From: Rhipicephalus microplus
Taxonomy: Eukaryota; Arthropoda; Arachnida; Ixodida; Ixodidae
DNA length: 64,000 nucleotides
Reading direction: 5' to 3'
Assembly: GCF_043290135.1 (NCBI RefSeq)
Contig: NC_134709.1
Span: 67,077,456 to 67,141,455, forward strand
Shown here: positions 45,201-54,356 of the stretch, piece after piece
Layout of the letters: every line of letters starts with the position of its first letter
Numbering within the stretch: the first letter of the stretch is position 1
Translations under genes and position numbers: made by a program
The notes under the pieces: model-generated
The model's database searches: none
The model's input: the letters and a program-made list of their open reading frames with translations, nothing else
Told to the model about the DNA's origin: nothing

Positions 45201-46177
45201 TGTGAATCACACAAGCGCCGTTGTGTTTTTCTAGGGTGGCACCGTACCGTTGAAGCAGGCGGCGTGCGTAGCGTTCATGTCGTGGGTCACCGCGTGGAAG
45301 CCGGCTTCGACGAAGTTGCGACATCCTTTCTTGCAGGCGTCGAGGTGCTCGGGCTGTGAAAGCGAAAACGCAGAATATAAGTACACACACACTCGAGAGA
45401 CAGCACACAACTGGCGCTCTCGCGCTGAACAGATGTTTCGCCCTGCGACAAGCTAAGCGCTGCGTCCCCACAACAACCACGCACGGTACGGGTGCCGCCT
45501 GCTATGAAGCGCTCGCGGCATCTGTTTTTCAATCGCCTCTTTATTTTCTCTCCCATTTCACTGCATCGCGTAGTCGCAACCTATATCGCGCTTCTTTTAC
45601 GCATCGAGCAGCAGGCACTTCGGCGCAATTGCGTGTGCGTGGCAGGACGGTCGAAGTCGATCGCGGCAGGAAAAGGTGCGAGGCAGTTGATTCCGGTCGC
45701 ACTCGGAAACGACAGGGTCCCCAGCCGAAAGAAAGAGCAAGCTAAGCAAGAAAAAAACAAAAGGCAACTCGAAGCGCTATATAACGAGTCAACTCTTGAG
45801 CGCTGCGTACACAATACGAGAACGCGTCAAATAACCCCATCGCCAGGCCCCACCTAGTTGCGTTGCTTACGACCGCGCTTCCCCAGACCAGCTGACAGCG
45901 AACGGCTGCTGCTCCAACGACCATTGTAAACAAGGTCCCTCGCTCGCGACCGAGATATTACGGCCCGATAACGGCGCGCGCTGCAAAACGGAATTAGCCG
46001 TACGAAAAAAAAAAAAAAAAACACACTCGCCTTTGGGTACGTGTGCGCCGGGTAGGTCAGTTCGCAGTGCGACTCGCAGCTTTCGTATTCGTCCACCGAG
46101 TTGACTCCTTTGCGTAGAGGTTCACAGCTGCACGTCGCTATGGCCAGAGCCAGAACTAGGCCTGCCGCTGCGTGCAT
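33528..46177 (-). CDS. TMEM59: TMEM59, complete six-exon gene
   Basis: Six exons (46031-46177, 45248-45353, 40633-40718, 38465-38663, 37577-37860, 33528-33656) join in phase into 951 nt, 316 residues plus stop; human TMEM59 is of similar length. Order: signal peptide (MHAAAGLVLALAIATCS), a Cys-rich luminal domain (CESHCELTYPAHTYPK, CKKGCRNF, YYACTGGC) with a glycosylation site (NATH), a membrane-proximal region (RRTFYAVYV), a Ser/Thr/Ala linker, one transmembrane helix (LLVMVLFLVVVTMVWLCC) and a short cytosolic tail ending PLPVKVPLSQI. TMEM59 is a type I protein of Golgi and endosomes linked in mammals to glycosylation control and ATG16L1-driven autophagy. Intron 1 uses GC-AG; others are GT-AG. 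Confidence 0.93.
34320..34442. repeat. Diverged two-copy tandem repeat
   Basis: ATGTCATCGCCG, then ATGTGTACAT, then TTTGTTAACT recur in the same order, about 60 bp apart. Inside TMEM59 intron 5. Confidence 0.6.
35710..36108 (-). mobile_element. Penelope-like element 3' fragment, inverted arm 1
   Basis: Read on the minus strand it gives the end of a GIY-YIG endonuclease: GRH.PVYCG, GCKPIFSSTKVLG, then AREILEASWIARHGPDES and LSSKERDF, then a 3' UTR. GIY-YIG domains end the single ORF of Penelope-like retroelements. A frame break lies between KVLG and the next motif. It is about 85% similar by eye to arm 2 and opposite in direction. Confidence 0.72.
36385..36600. repeat. Dispersed repeat, copy 1 (direct pair)
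   Basis: TGAAAATGCATCAAAATGTT, then GTTCATTGTGGCGAG, then GTTGAAGCGGCGTTCGGTGT. The order recurs at 37088-37320. It forms part of the spacer between the two Penelope arms. Confidence 0.55.
36646..37028 (+). mobile_element. Penelope-like element 3' fragment, inverted arm 2
   Basis: Plus strand: EHANSIGDGSGRHLPVYC, GCKPIFSSTKVLGRAKEQ, then a stop where arm 1 continues, then the same 3' UTR with AATAAACCAGTTAGTCTGC. It is the reverse complement of arm 1, with a 537-bp spacer between. Both arms stop at the same inner point (CATGCTAATTCTATAG). Confidence 0.72.
37088..37320. repeat. Dispersed repeat, copy 2 (direct pair)
   Basis: CCAAAATGCATCAAAATAGT, then ATTCATTGTGGTGAG, then GTGGAAGCAGCATTCATTGT. 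Same order and orientation as 36385-36600, about 700 bp downstream. Confidence 0.55.
37577..37860 (-). CDS. TMEM59: TMEM59 exon 5 (linker and transmembrane helix)
   Basis: The acceptor is TTGCAACAG and the donor GTGAGT. It encodes an acidic/Ser/Ala linker, WLDCISRQSGIPEW, the transmembrane helix and a PPPAYS motif just inside the membrane. PPxY-type motifs can bind WW-domain ubiquitin ligases; here that is only inference. Confidence 0.9.
38465..38663 (-). CDS. TMEM59: TMEM59 exon 4
   Basis: The acceptor is CGTCTTCAG and the donor GTGAGC. It encodes SEQKKTSHLHPLKLLMLV through RRTFYAVYVQKDTG to ILDPHA. Human TMEM59 has the same spacing from the Glu-Gln to the TFY motif. Phase 0 in, 1 out. Confidence 0.88.
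38961..39005. repeat. (AT)n microsatellite
   Basis: About 45 bp of AT repeats in TMEM59 intron 3. Confidence 0.95.
39191..39257. repeat. (AT)n microsatellite
   Basis: About 66 bp of AT repeats in TMEM59 intron 3, about 190 bp from the first AT tract. Confidence 0.95.
40303..40535 (+). mobile_element. tRNA-derived SINE, second family
   Basis: The head carries a clear Pol III B box (GGGTTCAATCCCC at about 40350) and an A-box-like TGGCAGTCTAGTAG upstream. The tail (CGGTTACGCATAAGAT, CAGAATTTCTGCAAAACGAG) recurs at 29268-29375, which shows it is a dispersed family and not a tRNA gene. It lies in TMEM59 intron 3. The ends are approximate. Confidence 0.65.
40633..40718 (-). CDS. TMEM59: TMEM59 exon 3
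   Basis: Only 86 bp. The acceptor is GGTTTTGCAG and the donor GTGAGT. It encodes CTEAYPSQPSYYACTGGC, which matches the human CTEAY...YACHLGC block closely. Phase 1 in, 0 out. Confidence 0.92.
41592..42118 (+). pseudogene. 3' fragment of an I-type LINE, ORF2 C-terminus
   Basis: Plus strand: EVARGFTNHRAP, then PSYVTILKYYKENR, then ATPTLFHITWECAEH, ending HASGALE and a stop, followed by a CTA-repeat tail. This order (post-RNase H segment, CxxC-HxxxC-like motif, ASGALE end) is typical of I/R1-type LINE ORF2 in ticks, from general knowledge. A run of 17 C (41640-41656) and a frameshift interrupt it. Confidence 0.68.
43681..43914 (-). mobile_element. Ruka-like SINE, older full-length copy
   Basis: Same family as 19786-20033, with head and body, but more diverged: the B box reads GAGATCGAATCCC. 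Imperfect target copies (CTCCGGAGAGTGCTTCA and CTCCGAAGAGTTCTTCGA) flank it. In TMEM59 intron 2. Confidence 0.85.
45248..45353 (-). CDS. TMEM59: TMEM59 exon 2
   Basis: The acceptor is TTTCACAG and the donor is G|GTACGG. It encodes PEHLDACKKGCRNF to ATHAACFN, aligning with the human Cys-rich luminal domain and carrying the NAT glycosylation site. Phase 0 in, 1 out. Confidence 0.9.
46031..46177 (-). CDS. TMEM59: TMEM59 exon 1
   Basis: Forty-nine codons from ATG 46177, which has A at -3 and begins a signal peptide; upstream in-frame codons give no signal sequence. It ends at CCAAAG before GCGAGT (46030-46025). The nearest GT lies 4 bases on and would break the phase with exon 2. The sequence to K49 (ELTYPAHTYPK) is a TMEM59 hallmark. 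Confidence 0.9.
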
Positions 46178-48628
46178 CGTCGCGTTCTCGTTGAAGCCGA
46201 TGCGCTCGCCGTAATGCTCTGCAGCTCGGTCGTGATCAAATGCCGACGCAGCACGGTACACGACACGCCGAACGCTCGAAGCAGCGCAAGAACAATAGAT
46301 GCGTGCAGTTCACTCGCTTCCGATTACAGGTAGCACACGGCAGCGCACCGCACCGCGCTTGCTTGTTTCTGCTGCAGATTGGTTTATGGCTGTGCGGCAG
46401 AGCCGCCACCTGTGCGCGAGATCGGCGTTCTCCCATTGGTCGTGCCGCCGAAGGCGCTGCATGCGAGGTTTATTTTCGTAACGAATCGATGAAAATTAGA
46501 GAGAAAAGAAATTGGGCAAAGGACGAACCGTTGAGCTGAAAAAGCCCGCGGCAATTTCGAATCGTGATGGCTCACGGCTACGTTTAGCACCCGTTCGGAT
46601 GTGTCACATCGTTTGAACCGATCTTATTTCAGAGTAACATTCACAAAACTGCGGCGTGAGGATGTGCTTTTTACAGTATATACATCTAGTGAGAAGCTTA
46701 ATCCAAATTTTGCTAAAGCTCAAATTATTTTAGGTAGTCCGGTAACCATTGGTAGCTGAATGGTTTCATACCCCCCCCCCCCTCCAATTTTTACTGAAGT
46801 ACATACACGCCATCACACAGGCCATCAGTTGCCAAAGTTAGCCACTGTACACATTAACAACACCGGAAAAAAAATTCTCGGGTGCGGCCCTGCTAGCACG
46901 TACTCACTACACCGCACACTGGGTGACACGGCATTACATATGAGGCAGTCGTTATATAATAAACCAATGTTTGGGCTCTGCAGTGCTCCGTTAAGCTCCT
47001 CATATGACTAATTAAAAATTCCATATTTTGAAGGGGCCTTGAACCATAACCTCGTGTTTACGCCAAATCAAAGTGGATGTAAACACAGAAAGGTGAAGCC
47101 TGCACACAAAATGCCCTTAACCATTCTTAAAAGAGTATTGAAGCTTCATGCCAGTTCATTGCCTCTACAATTGACAGCTGCAAAATTTTTCTAATCTGTC
47201 AAGTACAAGCAGTGTTACTACAGCCACTTTCACTTTTACCGGGTCTTGATAAGTGCACTAGAAGCTATATAGGAAGGGATGAGATGGGGGAAAGCAGCTA
47301 CACATCAATGCACATCGTGGAATGTGATCGTTCTCTCCTGTTACGATTCCCGAGTGCGCTAGTGTTGCTATTGTGTAATTTTAGGCTCATGATGACACCT
47401 CACGCCAAGAACCGCATCTGACCCAAACGCCTCTGCTGATTCGTCAGCTGGCAGCCAATAGCTGCCATCTGATATGTGAAGACATACCGCTTGTACCTCG
47501 CCCACAAAAATGAGCGAGGACGGGGCCTCCGTACGAAGAGAGGGCACTTGAGAATGTGGTAAGTTCGCACTCTGCTTCTATACTTCACAATCCACACTAG
47601 ACTACAAAATCTGGCTGAGCTGTTAACAGCTGTGTTTTTTGTTTGTAGAACATGTCTTTTCATCAAGTCCAATGGATGGCTGAGGACCCCCCGAACCTCC
47701 TAATTCATTTAACACATCGCACAGCTTGCCGGCGTATGGTGCACATGTGAAATCGATGCAATGCAATGCATTGCCCTTCATTATCAAGGTCAACTCGTGG
47801 ATCGCTGTGCAAAAGTGCCTCCATTAGGCAGAGCCAAGCAGCGATTTGTATGACCCCCCTCAACACCTCCCAAAAGATACAGATAGCTCTAGCTCCCCCC
47901 CCCCCCCCAAAAAAAAAAAACAAAATTATTCTTGACCAACCTATTCTTTTCCAGGTTGTACCAACCTTACACAGGCATTCTAACCCCACTTGGTTGGTCT
48001 AATCCAAAAGAAAAGCTGTGCAATGAATCAAACAACAATGTACTGCTCACAATGGACCATCCTTGGTCCCATGCTTTCCAGGCATAAAAGTAAACAGTGC
48101 TACGAATGCAACACGAGAGGTCCTTTTTGCCTTCAGTCACCATTTTCAAACACCTGCAAGGCCATAACGCTACACTTGAACCATAGATGGCACACGTCCA
48201 AGTAAAAGTATTGGGCATACTTTGTGCCCCAATTAGACAACTATGGCAAGCCCCTTCCCCAAGGCCCCTGTGCACAATCCTGTGAGTCCACTTATCTTCT
48301 GCAGCTCACTTGAAGCTGCGAATATGACTACAAAGTGGCGCACATGACGTGTGAACGTGCCCTATAGAAAATATTTCAGTAAATGCGGTGCTATTGCTTT
48401 GCTGCACCGAAGTCTTTTGAAGTACCCTTCATACCACTTCTACGACTGCACCCAGATGCAGGCCATGACCATGCCACCATTTCAATGCTTGGATGCAGGT
48501 GGTGAAGGTGCTCGATTTATATCTGGTCAACATGTTATACCAACCATACTGGTCACAAGCAGGCTCTGGGCATTGTAAACAACAAAGACGACGACATTTG
48601 ATGGAATGGGATCAAAAAAGCAGCATGG
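46178..48628. other. TMEM59 promoter region and gene-free stretch
   Basis: The first 350 bp upstream of the ATG are GC-rich and CpG-rich, as expected for a housekeeping promoter; no TATA box is evident. Beyond 46600 the sequence is AT-rich, with C runs at 46771-46782 and 47895-47908. No gene recognised. Confidence 0.45.
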
Positions 48629-49235
48629 ATTATTATTTATTTATTTATTTATACAATACTGCAGACCAATTTAATGGTCCAAGCAGGACGGGCAGAAAAA
48701 AAGAATGTTCACGCACATACAATGCAATGCAAAAAAACAATGAAGCAACAAAACGCAGAATTCACTTAGAACTACAAAATAAACAAGCCACGGTGAAACC
48801 GACTTTTCGCACAAACATAGCAGGGTTTCCAATCCAAATAAAACTAGAAAATCACGCACAACTTCAAGAAACATTGCTAAAAACCCGATCGTCAGTAATT
48901 AAAAGTTTCTAAAATGATCGTGTAGGGCTGTCATAAAGTTTCCACTAAAAATTCTTTCTGGCAATTTATTCCAGTCATCTACCGTGCGTGGAAAATATGA
49001 AAACTTAAAGGTATTTGTTCGGGCAAAGAATGGGGATAAACTGTGGCTATGTGTGTGTCGTGTTTTCCTCGTGGTGGACGGACTAATGAATGGAGTGGGT
49101 GATAATCCAGTCTTACACTTAATTAGGGATTCCATAAAAGCTAAGCGGGCAATTTGGCGTCTAATGTGTAGTGGTTGGATTTTATTGAGTGTCATGATAC
49201 CTGACGGAGAATCACGGATTATCACAATGTAGGAA
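48629..49235 (-). pseudogene. 3' fragment of the TAAA-tailed LINE family
   Basis: Minus strand reads a degraded ORF2 C-terminus (RDSPSGIMTLNKIQPL, RRQIARLAFMESL, FKFSYFPRTVDDWNKLP), followed by a 3' UTR and a TAAA repeat tail (48632-48652). The tail and the ACTGCAG start of the UTR match the fragment nested in LINE copy A (11521-12163). Confidence 0.75.
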
Positions 49236-50866
49236 AGCAGCTGGGCTGTGCAGAAGAGCTAGACATTCAGAGAGGCACAACTACACGCTCATGGGAGGCG
49301 CAAGACAATCAGGCTAACATGAGAGGTAACAACAGGGACAAGAGATAGACTAAGAAGGCACAGGAAAGGATGGCTGTCTCAGCAGTAAAGCAAGCCTTTG
49401 CTGGTAATTACCAACAACATCACATTCTATATGAGGCGATATTCTTCTGTGTGCCTGTTCTGTAACCATTGGTTTGTTGCTAATGTCTTCATTTAATTAC
49501 TGCTCATTTACAATCATGAGTGTAATAGCATGTTATCTCAGCATGCTAACCAGTAATCTCAAACATGCTAGCATTGGAGTGTTAATGACTATTGGATGTC
49601 CTGGCTGGCACTGGACAAAAGCATACAGAACTACAAGCAAGGAATCCAGTCATGACAACTGAATGAAACAGACCTTTATTAATGGCAAAAATGAACTTGG
49701 AGCAGTACAAGACTCACACTGCTTTGAACTAATGGTGACACGTTAGTCCTGTAAAACGGTGCCTTCATTGAAACTTGACTGCATGCGTACACAAGTGGAA
49801 AAATACTTTTTTACCAGCAAGGAGATAAGACGCACGCCTATCAAGTGACTGTTTCATACAAAACACTGTACATCGCATGCATATCAACAACGGGCCTTTA
49901 TTCTTTAAATTTCTATAGTCTCTTTACCTCGACCGAACTTTCCTGTTGGAAATGCAGCACTGTGCAGGCCAATATCAGTAATGAAGTTAGAAGCATCAAG
50001 AATGTGAAGAGAAGGAGGAAAAACATGTACTTGGTCTTTCAATAAAATAACACATCAATGAAGTAACTAAACACTGACACTAGGCGTTTCGAAAATAAAC
50101 CAGAATTGCTGCGACTGCTTAAAAATTGGATAATTAATGGGCAGCACCATTTATAAATCACGCTTTCTTCAAAGACTATTCAAGAGTGAAAAGCTTTACA
50201 CATCTTAAACAAACCTCCCAGAGGACTAATATTTACAAGAGACCATCACAGTAAAAATAACTAACTACAAACGTTATTTACACTCAAATGTTCTGTACAG
50301 ACAACTTTCATGTCATCTAAAACAAGAGACCCACCAGCGTAATTTGTCACACCAATGATGATCACACCTAATACGATCACACCAATGATTTCTAACACTC
50401 ACATCACACATAGCAGATGGCCTTCACTTTTGTTACAACGAAACTCAGATTGCATTATCACACTACACAAGGCAGCCAATCTACACTAGGCATCTTCCTG
50501 AGTATCACAGTAGACAATCTTGCCTAAGGAAGTACACAGCACACTTCAAGTACCGCATTCCACGCTTAAACAATTTACTGATAAACCATCTCCATTTACT
50601 TGCAGTATGTACAAACTGGTTACGTTCATCTCAGACATCAGTTGGCAACAGCACACAGCAATTTAATGTATGCACTGGACCAACAAATTACATTAAAGAT
50701 ACCAGTAAACCAGAAAAGAACCCAAAAACTGCAATATTTGTATAAAAGCTGACAATTTACGACAGGATAAATGAGCAAGACTAAACATGTTTAAGAAACT
50801 AAGGGTATGAAATAAAGATGTCACTGTAAGCACAAAAGAAAAAAAAAAAACAGGCACAACTATCTG
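49236..50866. other. Gene-free stretch
   Basis: AT-rich, no coding motif recognised. It may contain unrecognised repeats. Confidence 0.4.
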
Positions 50867-51052
50867 TAGTAGACTCTCAGTAAACATAAATCTGTTAAAC
50901 GGAACTACAGCTTAAACGGAGCCATTGTCTCTGCAACGCTTGGTTTAGGGCTTATATTCGGCCCCTATGTTCACATTTCAGTAAACGAAACTCCTGTTAA
51001 ATGGAACATATTTTCTTGGTCTCTTCAGGCTCCGTTTACTGAGAGCCTGCTG
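50867..51052. mobile_element. 186-bp MITE with CTCTCAGTAAAC ends, copy 1
   Basis: TAGTAGACTCTCAGTAAAC on the left is mirrored on the right (CAGCAGGCTCTCAGTAAAC in complement). The interior (CTGTTAAACGGAACTACAGC) matches a second copy at 59241-59416. The outer target duplication is not clear. Confidence 0.75.
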
Positions 51053-51390
51053 TACTTGACATTCGCATGATTCAGGTGTTGCTATTGCTACAACACAAAG
51101 TGACTCACTTAGAAGACTCGCTACGCCGGCGACTAATAGCAAAACTATATTCAGCAACTCCAATCAACAAAGTTCATTCAACCAGCTACTAATGATTAAG
51201 TTGAACGAAGCAAAAGAAGAGAGGCATTATGATAAGGTAAGGAAATTAAACATGCAATACTGATCAACTTTTAGGTGAGTGAGAGCTAGTCATGTGACTT
51301 TCTTTGCGAGTACACAATGGCTTCAGTTAGACTCCCTAAAGTGGCAAGACAATAGAAACTTGCCAGAAAACAACCCACACAATGCAGCTA

Positions 51391-51565
51391 CACTCAAACC
51401 TCTCTATAACGAAAATGCATCCTACACGAAAATAAGTTCGTTATATCCAAAAATTCGTTATAAAGGTATATTCCTAACACTGTATTTGTTGCAAAAGTAT
51501 TCTTCATGTATTTGTTATCACTAATATTTCGTTATATCTGGGTTCGTTATATCGAGCTTTGAGTG
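51391..51565. mobile_element. 175-bp pogo/Tigger-like MITE
   Basis: The ends CACTCAAACCTCTCTATAAC and the complement of CACTCAAAGCTCGATATAAC are flanked by TA (51389-51390 and 51566-51567). The TATAACGAA core is what Tigger/pogo ends carry. Non-coding. Confidence 0.82.
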
Positions 51566-52456
51566 TACCTTGTTTTCCCCCCCTCTCTCTCCAAACATGG
51601 CACTTCTTATCACATTTAAGAGAAAATATTCCTAGAAAAAAGCTTTGGCAAGTGGGCAGAAAAAAAATAAGCGTTCAACAGATGACGGCTTGTTTTAGCA
51701 CAACATAATAACACAAATCTGTTACTCCATGTGCACAAATGATGTAAGTGCAGCGTGGCTGACAACAAGAAGACTGCTCAGTCAAGGACTAAAAAAAAAT
51801 TGGTATCCTTTTTCTTTTACCATTTTCATATCTCCAAGTCTGACAAGAAACATGCGGTCGCAAAGTTATGGCACGTCGGTAGTTCCTCTGGACAACAAGT
51901 TGCAATTTCTTGATGTCAAAATAGAATTTCTATTGGAACATGTGTGCTGGTGTTTCTCGCCCAGAGCGAGAAAACGACTTTTGAACTTCAACTATTCTAC
52001 GACCATTCTAGGCTTGTGAAGTCTAGAATTATTGCCTACAGCCATTCTAGACTTGTGAAGAATGACACCCTCATGTCTTGTTTGCATCCTGCGCTGAAAA
52101 AATGGTGCGTTCATAAAGCAGCACTGCAGGACAGTGGGAAGACCAACCGGCTTTCAGTGTATTTTAGTGTGTTACGTCTAAGTGCCACAGTGTCTGTATT
52201 TTGCTGCATCGTGACTGTACTGCAATGCCGATCACAATGTGCTCATGCAAACAGTGAATGATGCACAAGTACTGCCAACAAACCTCTGAGAAGGTGTTCA
52301 AACCTCACTGCAACGAAAGATGCACTCGAGACAAAAATGACTTTGTTAAAACCAATTGTTAATTAGAAATATATAGTCATGTCAATGAATACAATGACAA
52401 GACTACTCGTTTATTTTGTTATAAGCAATGACAATTAAAACAGATGATTGGTTGTA

Positions 52457-53100
52457 CAGTCTAACCCTCTTATAATGATGCCGGTTTTAACAAGATATTG
52501 GTTATGATATCTTGTTATCAATGAGAAACTGCTGCATCGTCAACTTTTGTATGTTTTCTACGACGAAATAACCCCCTGTACTATAATGCCTCAGCACGAC
52601 ATTATCACTCATAACAATGAATTGTGGCTGCTAGGTGTCTATGAAAAACACTAATGGAACGTGAAATCCTTGAAAAGAAAGAAGAAAACAAGAAATTGAA
52701 GCTACTGAACTCCTGCCATTAACCCCAAACATCGCCCAGCGCGCCTTCAAATTTGCAATATGCTTCACTGTACAGTGTCGCAGCATTGCGGCAAAGCTGA
52801 CTTTCATAATGCGCGACGATGGGCGAGTGGCGACAGCTTCAGTAAATAATGCACTTTCGGACTTACAGTTCGAGTAAAAAACCAAGGCTTGAAAAAGACT
52901 TAGTGTCCAAAGCTTCAGATTTTGTCATACATTGGCACTATAAGCCTCGTGACGGTTCCGTGAAGGCATTCAAAATTTGAAGCATGTCCGAAAAATCGGC
53001 AGCCTTGTTTCCCTTGTCACTGTCTGTCGACATATTGCATCCGACATTGTTACAAGTGGGCTCGGCTGTGTTCGTGCTCATTATATCAAGGTTTGACCTG
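52457..53100. mobile_element. 644-bp pogo-like non-autonomous element
   Basis: The ends CAGTCTAACCCTCTTATAAT and the complement of CAGGTCAAACCTTGATATAA form an imperfect terminal inverted repeat. TA precedes the left end; the right flank is AA, so the second duplication has mutated or the end is off by a few bases. No transposase is readable. Confidence 0.6.
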
Positions 53101-54236
53101 AATAAAAGCTTCTATAAAAAACAATTTTTTGTGGCTTGTAAATGAAAACAGTATTTTGAACTTAAAAGCAGAAACTAACCACGCAAAATACAGTTCAGTT
53201 TCGTTCACAGAACACACTATTGGTGCCAGATACGCTGATCAATAGGGCAATAGGAAGCGGGTCCATTGGTGCCTGGCTGATTTCACACAAAAAATGTTTT
53301 GTAAGTGTGCTCCTCTAGGTTGCTATTTAATGAATAAACACTTGTCACAGGAGTGTTGCAGGTGTCTGCGCAAATTCAACCGACAGCTTACCACACCGCA
53401 GCTGAACAGCACTGCAGAAGGCAACCTCTCACAAATGTCCCACTAGATGGAACAATGTTCTGTAGGCATTATTCCATAGGCCATGGTGCCAAGTAAAACC
53501 AGATCATTCTTTAGAAGAAATGCGATATGCAATAAGAGATTTGAACAAAAGTGTACCAAATACTGACTGAAGTTCCTCGATGCTGATATTCAGCACCCGA
53601 GAGGCCATTTGGCAGATAGCTACAGTTCCTACAAGCGCCCGCAAATCACTACACAAACCTTGACATGTAGGTAAACAACACATAAAATCTGAACTGCTGG
53701 AACTGCATGGCTTTTGACATGGCAACGTCAAGACGAGATAAACCATCTGTTACATGAAGAATCAGATCCACAAAGATGCTACTTACTTCGTTGTTCAACT
53801 GAGGTCCATGCTTTGTTCTGTTATAAATTAAAACACACACTTCCTTGATCTATCAAATTAATCAACTGACTGCCACACAATCACCAAGGGCAAACAGAGA
53901 GCTGGAGATGATTTGAGCTTGACAATGGTGATCGGCACAAAATTGACTTGCCCGACTAATTGGCACAAGCACCACGTTAGACAATATACACGACATGGTA
54001 CAATCCATGCCTTTCATTAGGCCGAGCAGTATCTATATTTCACAAAACAACACTGCCGCAACCTACCCCAACACAACAGGGAACCAATCAGCGCCTGGGC
54101 GTCTTGACAGTCAACGCTGTCGAGGTGCGCAACTTATGCTGATTCGTCAGAGTCGCATTTCTCGCTGACCGAATCAAATGAGGTGGCCTGGAAAAGACAA
54201 AGCATTCTGGAGGACTGAGTCCTCCATGGCGTCCTG
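53101..54236. other. Region downstream of the SZT2-like gene
   Basis: It should contain the 3' UTR of the gene ending at 54237. No other gene and no clear repeat recognised. Confidence 0.4.
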
Positions 54237-54356
54237 TCAAGTGAGCAGGCCAGCCCACTCGTGGAAGCAGCACGTGGTGACGAGTTCTTCGACCAGGCTG
54301 TGCAGAGTGGATGACTTTTCTTGCTCCGCGGTCTCCCGATGCACTAGGCTCAGATC
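54237..54356 (-). CDS. SZT2-like gene, last exon
   Basis: The acceptor is GGCTCTTTCAG. It encodes DLSLVHRETAEQEKSS, HSLVEELVTTCCFHEW and ends AGLLT-TGA. Forty codons including the stop. Confidence 0.84.
   Translation of the reverse strand, partial: DLSLVHRETAEQEKSSTLHSLVEELVTTCCFHEWAGLLT

Larger units (their letters stand above)
40719..45247 (-). other. TMEM59 intron 2
   Basis: A 4.5-kb intron with an I-type LINE fragment (about 41592-42118) and a Ruka-like SINE (43681-43914). The part next to exon 2 is GC-richer but shows no coding motif. Confidence 0.7.

Noticed and set aside
44728..45359. Plus-strand open frames of 168-191 codons over TMEM59 exon 2 and its flank
   Set aside because: The minus strand carries a phase-matched TMEM59 exon here. 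The plus-strand frames are low in stops because of GC content and show no family motif.
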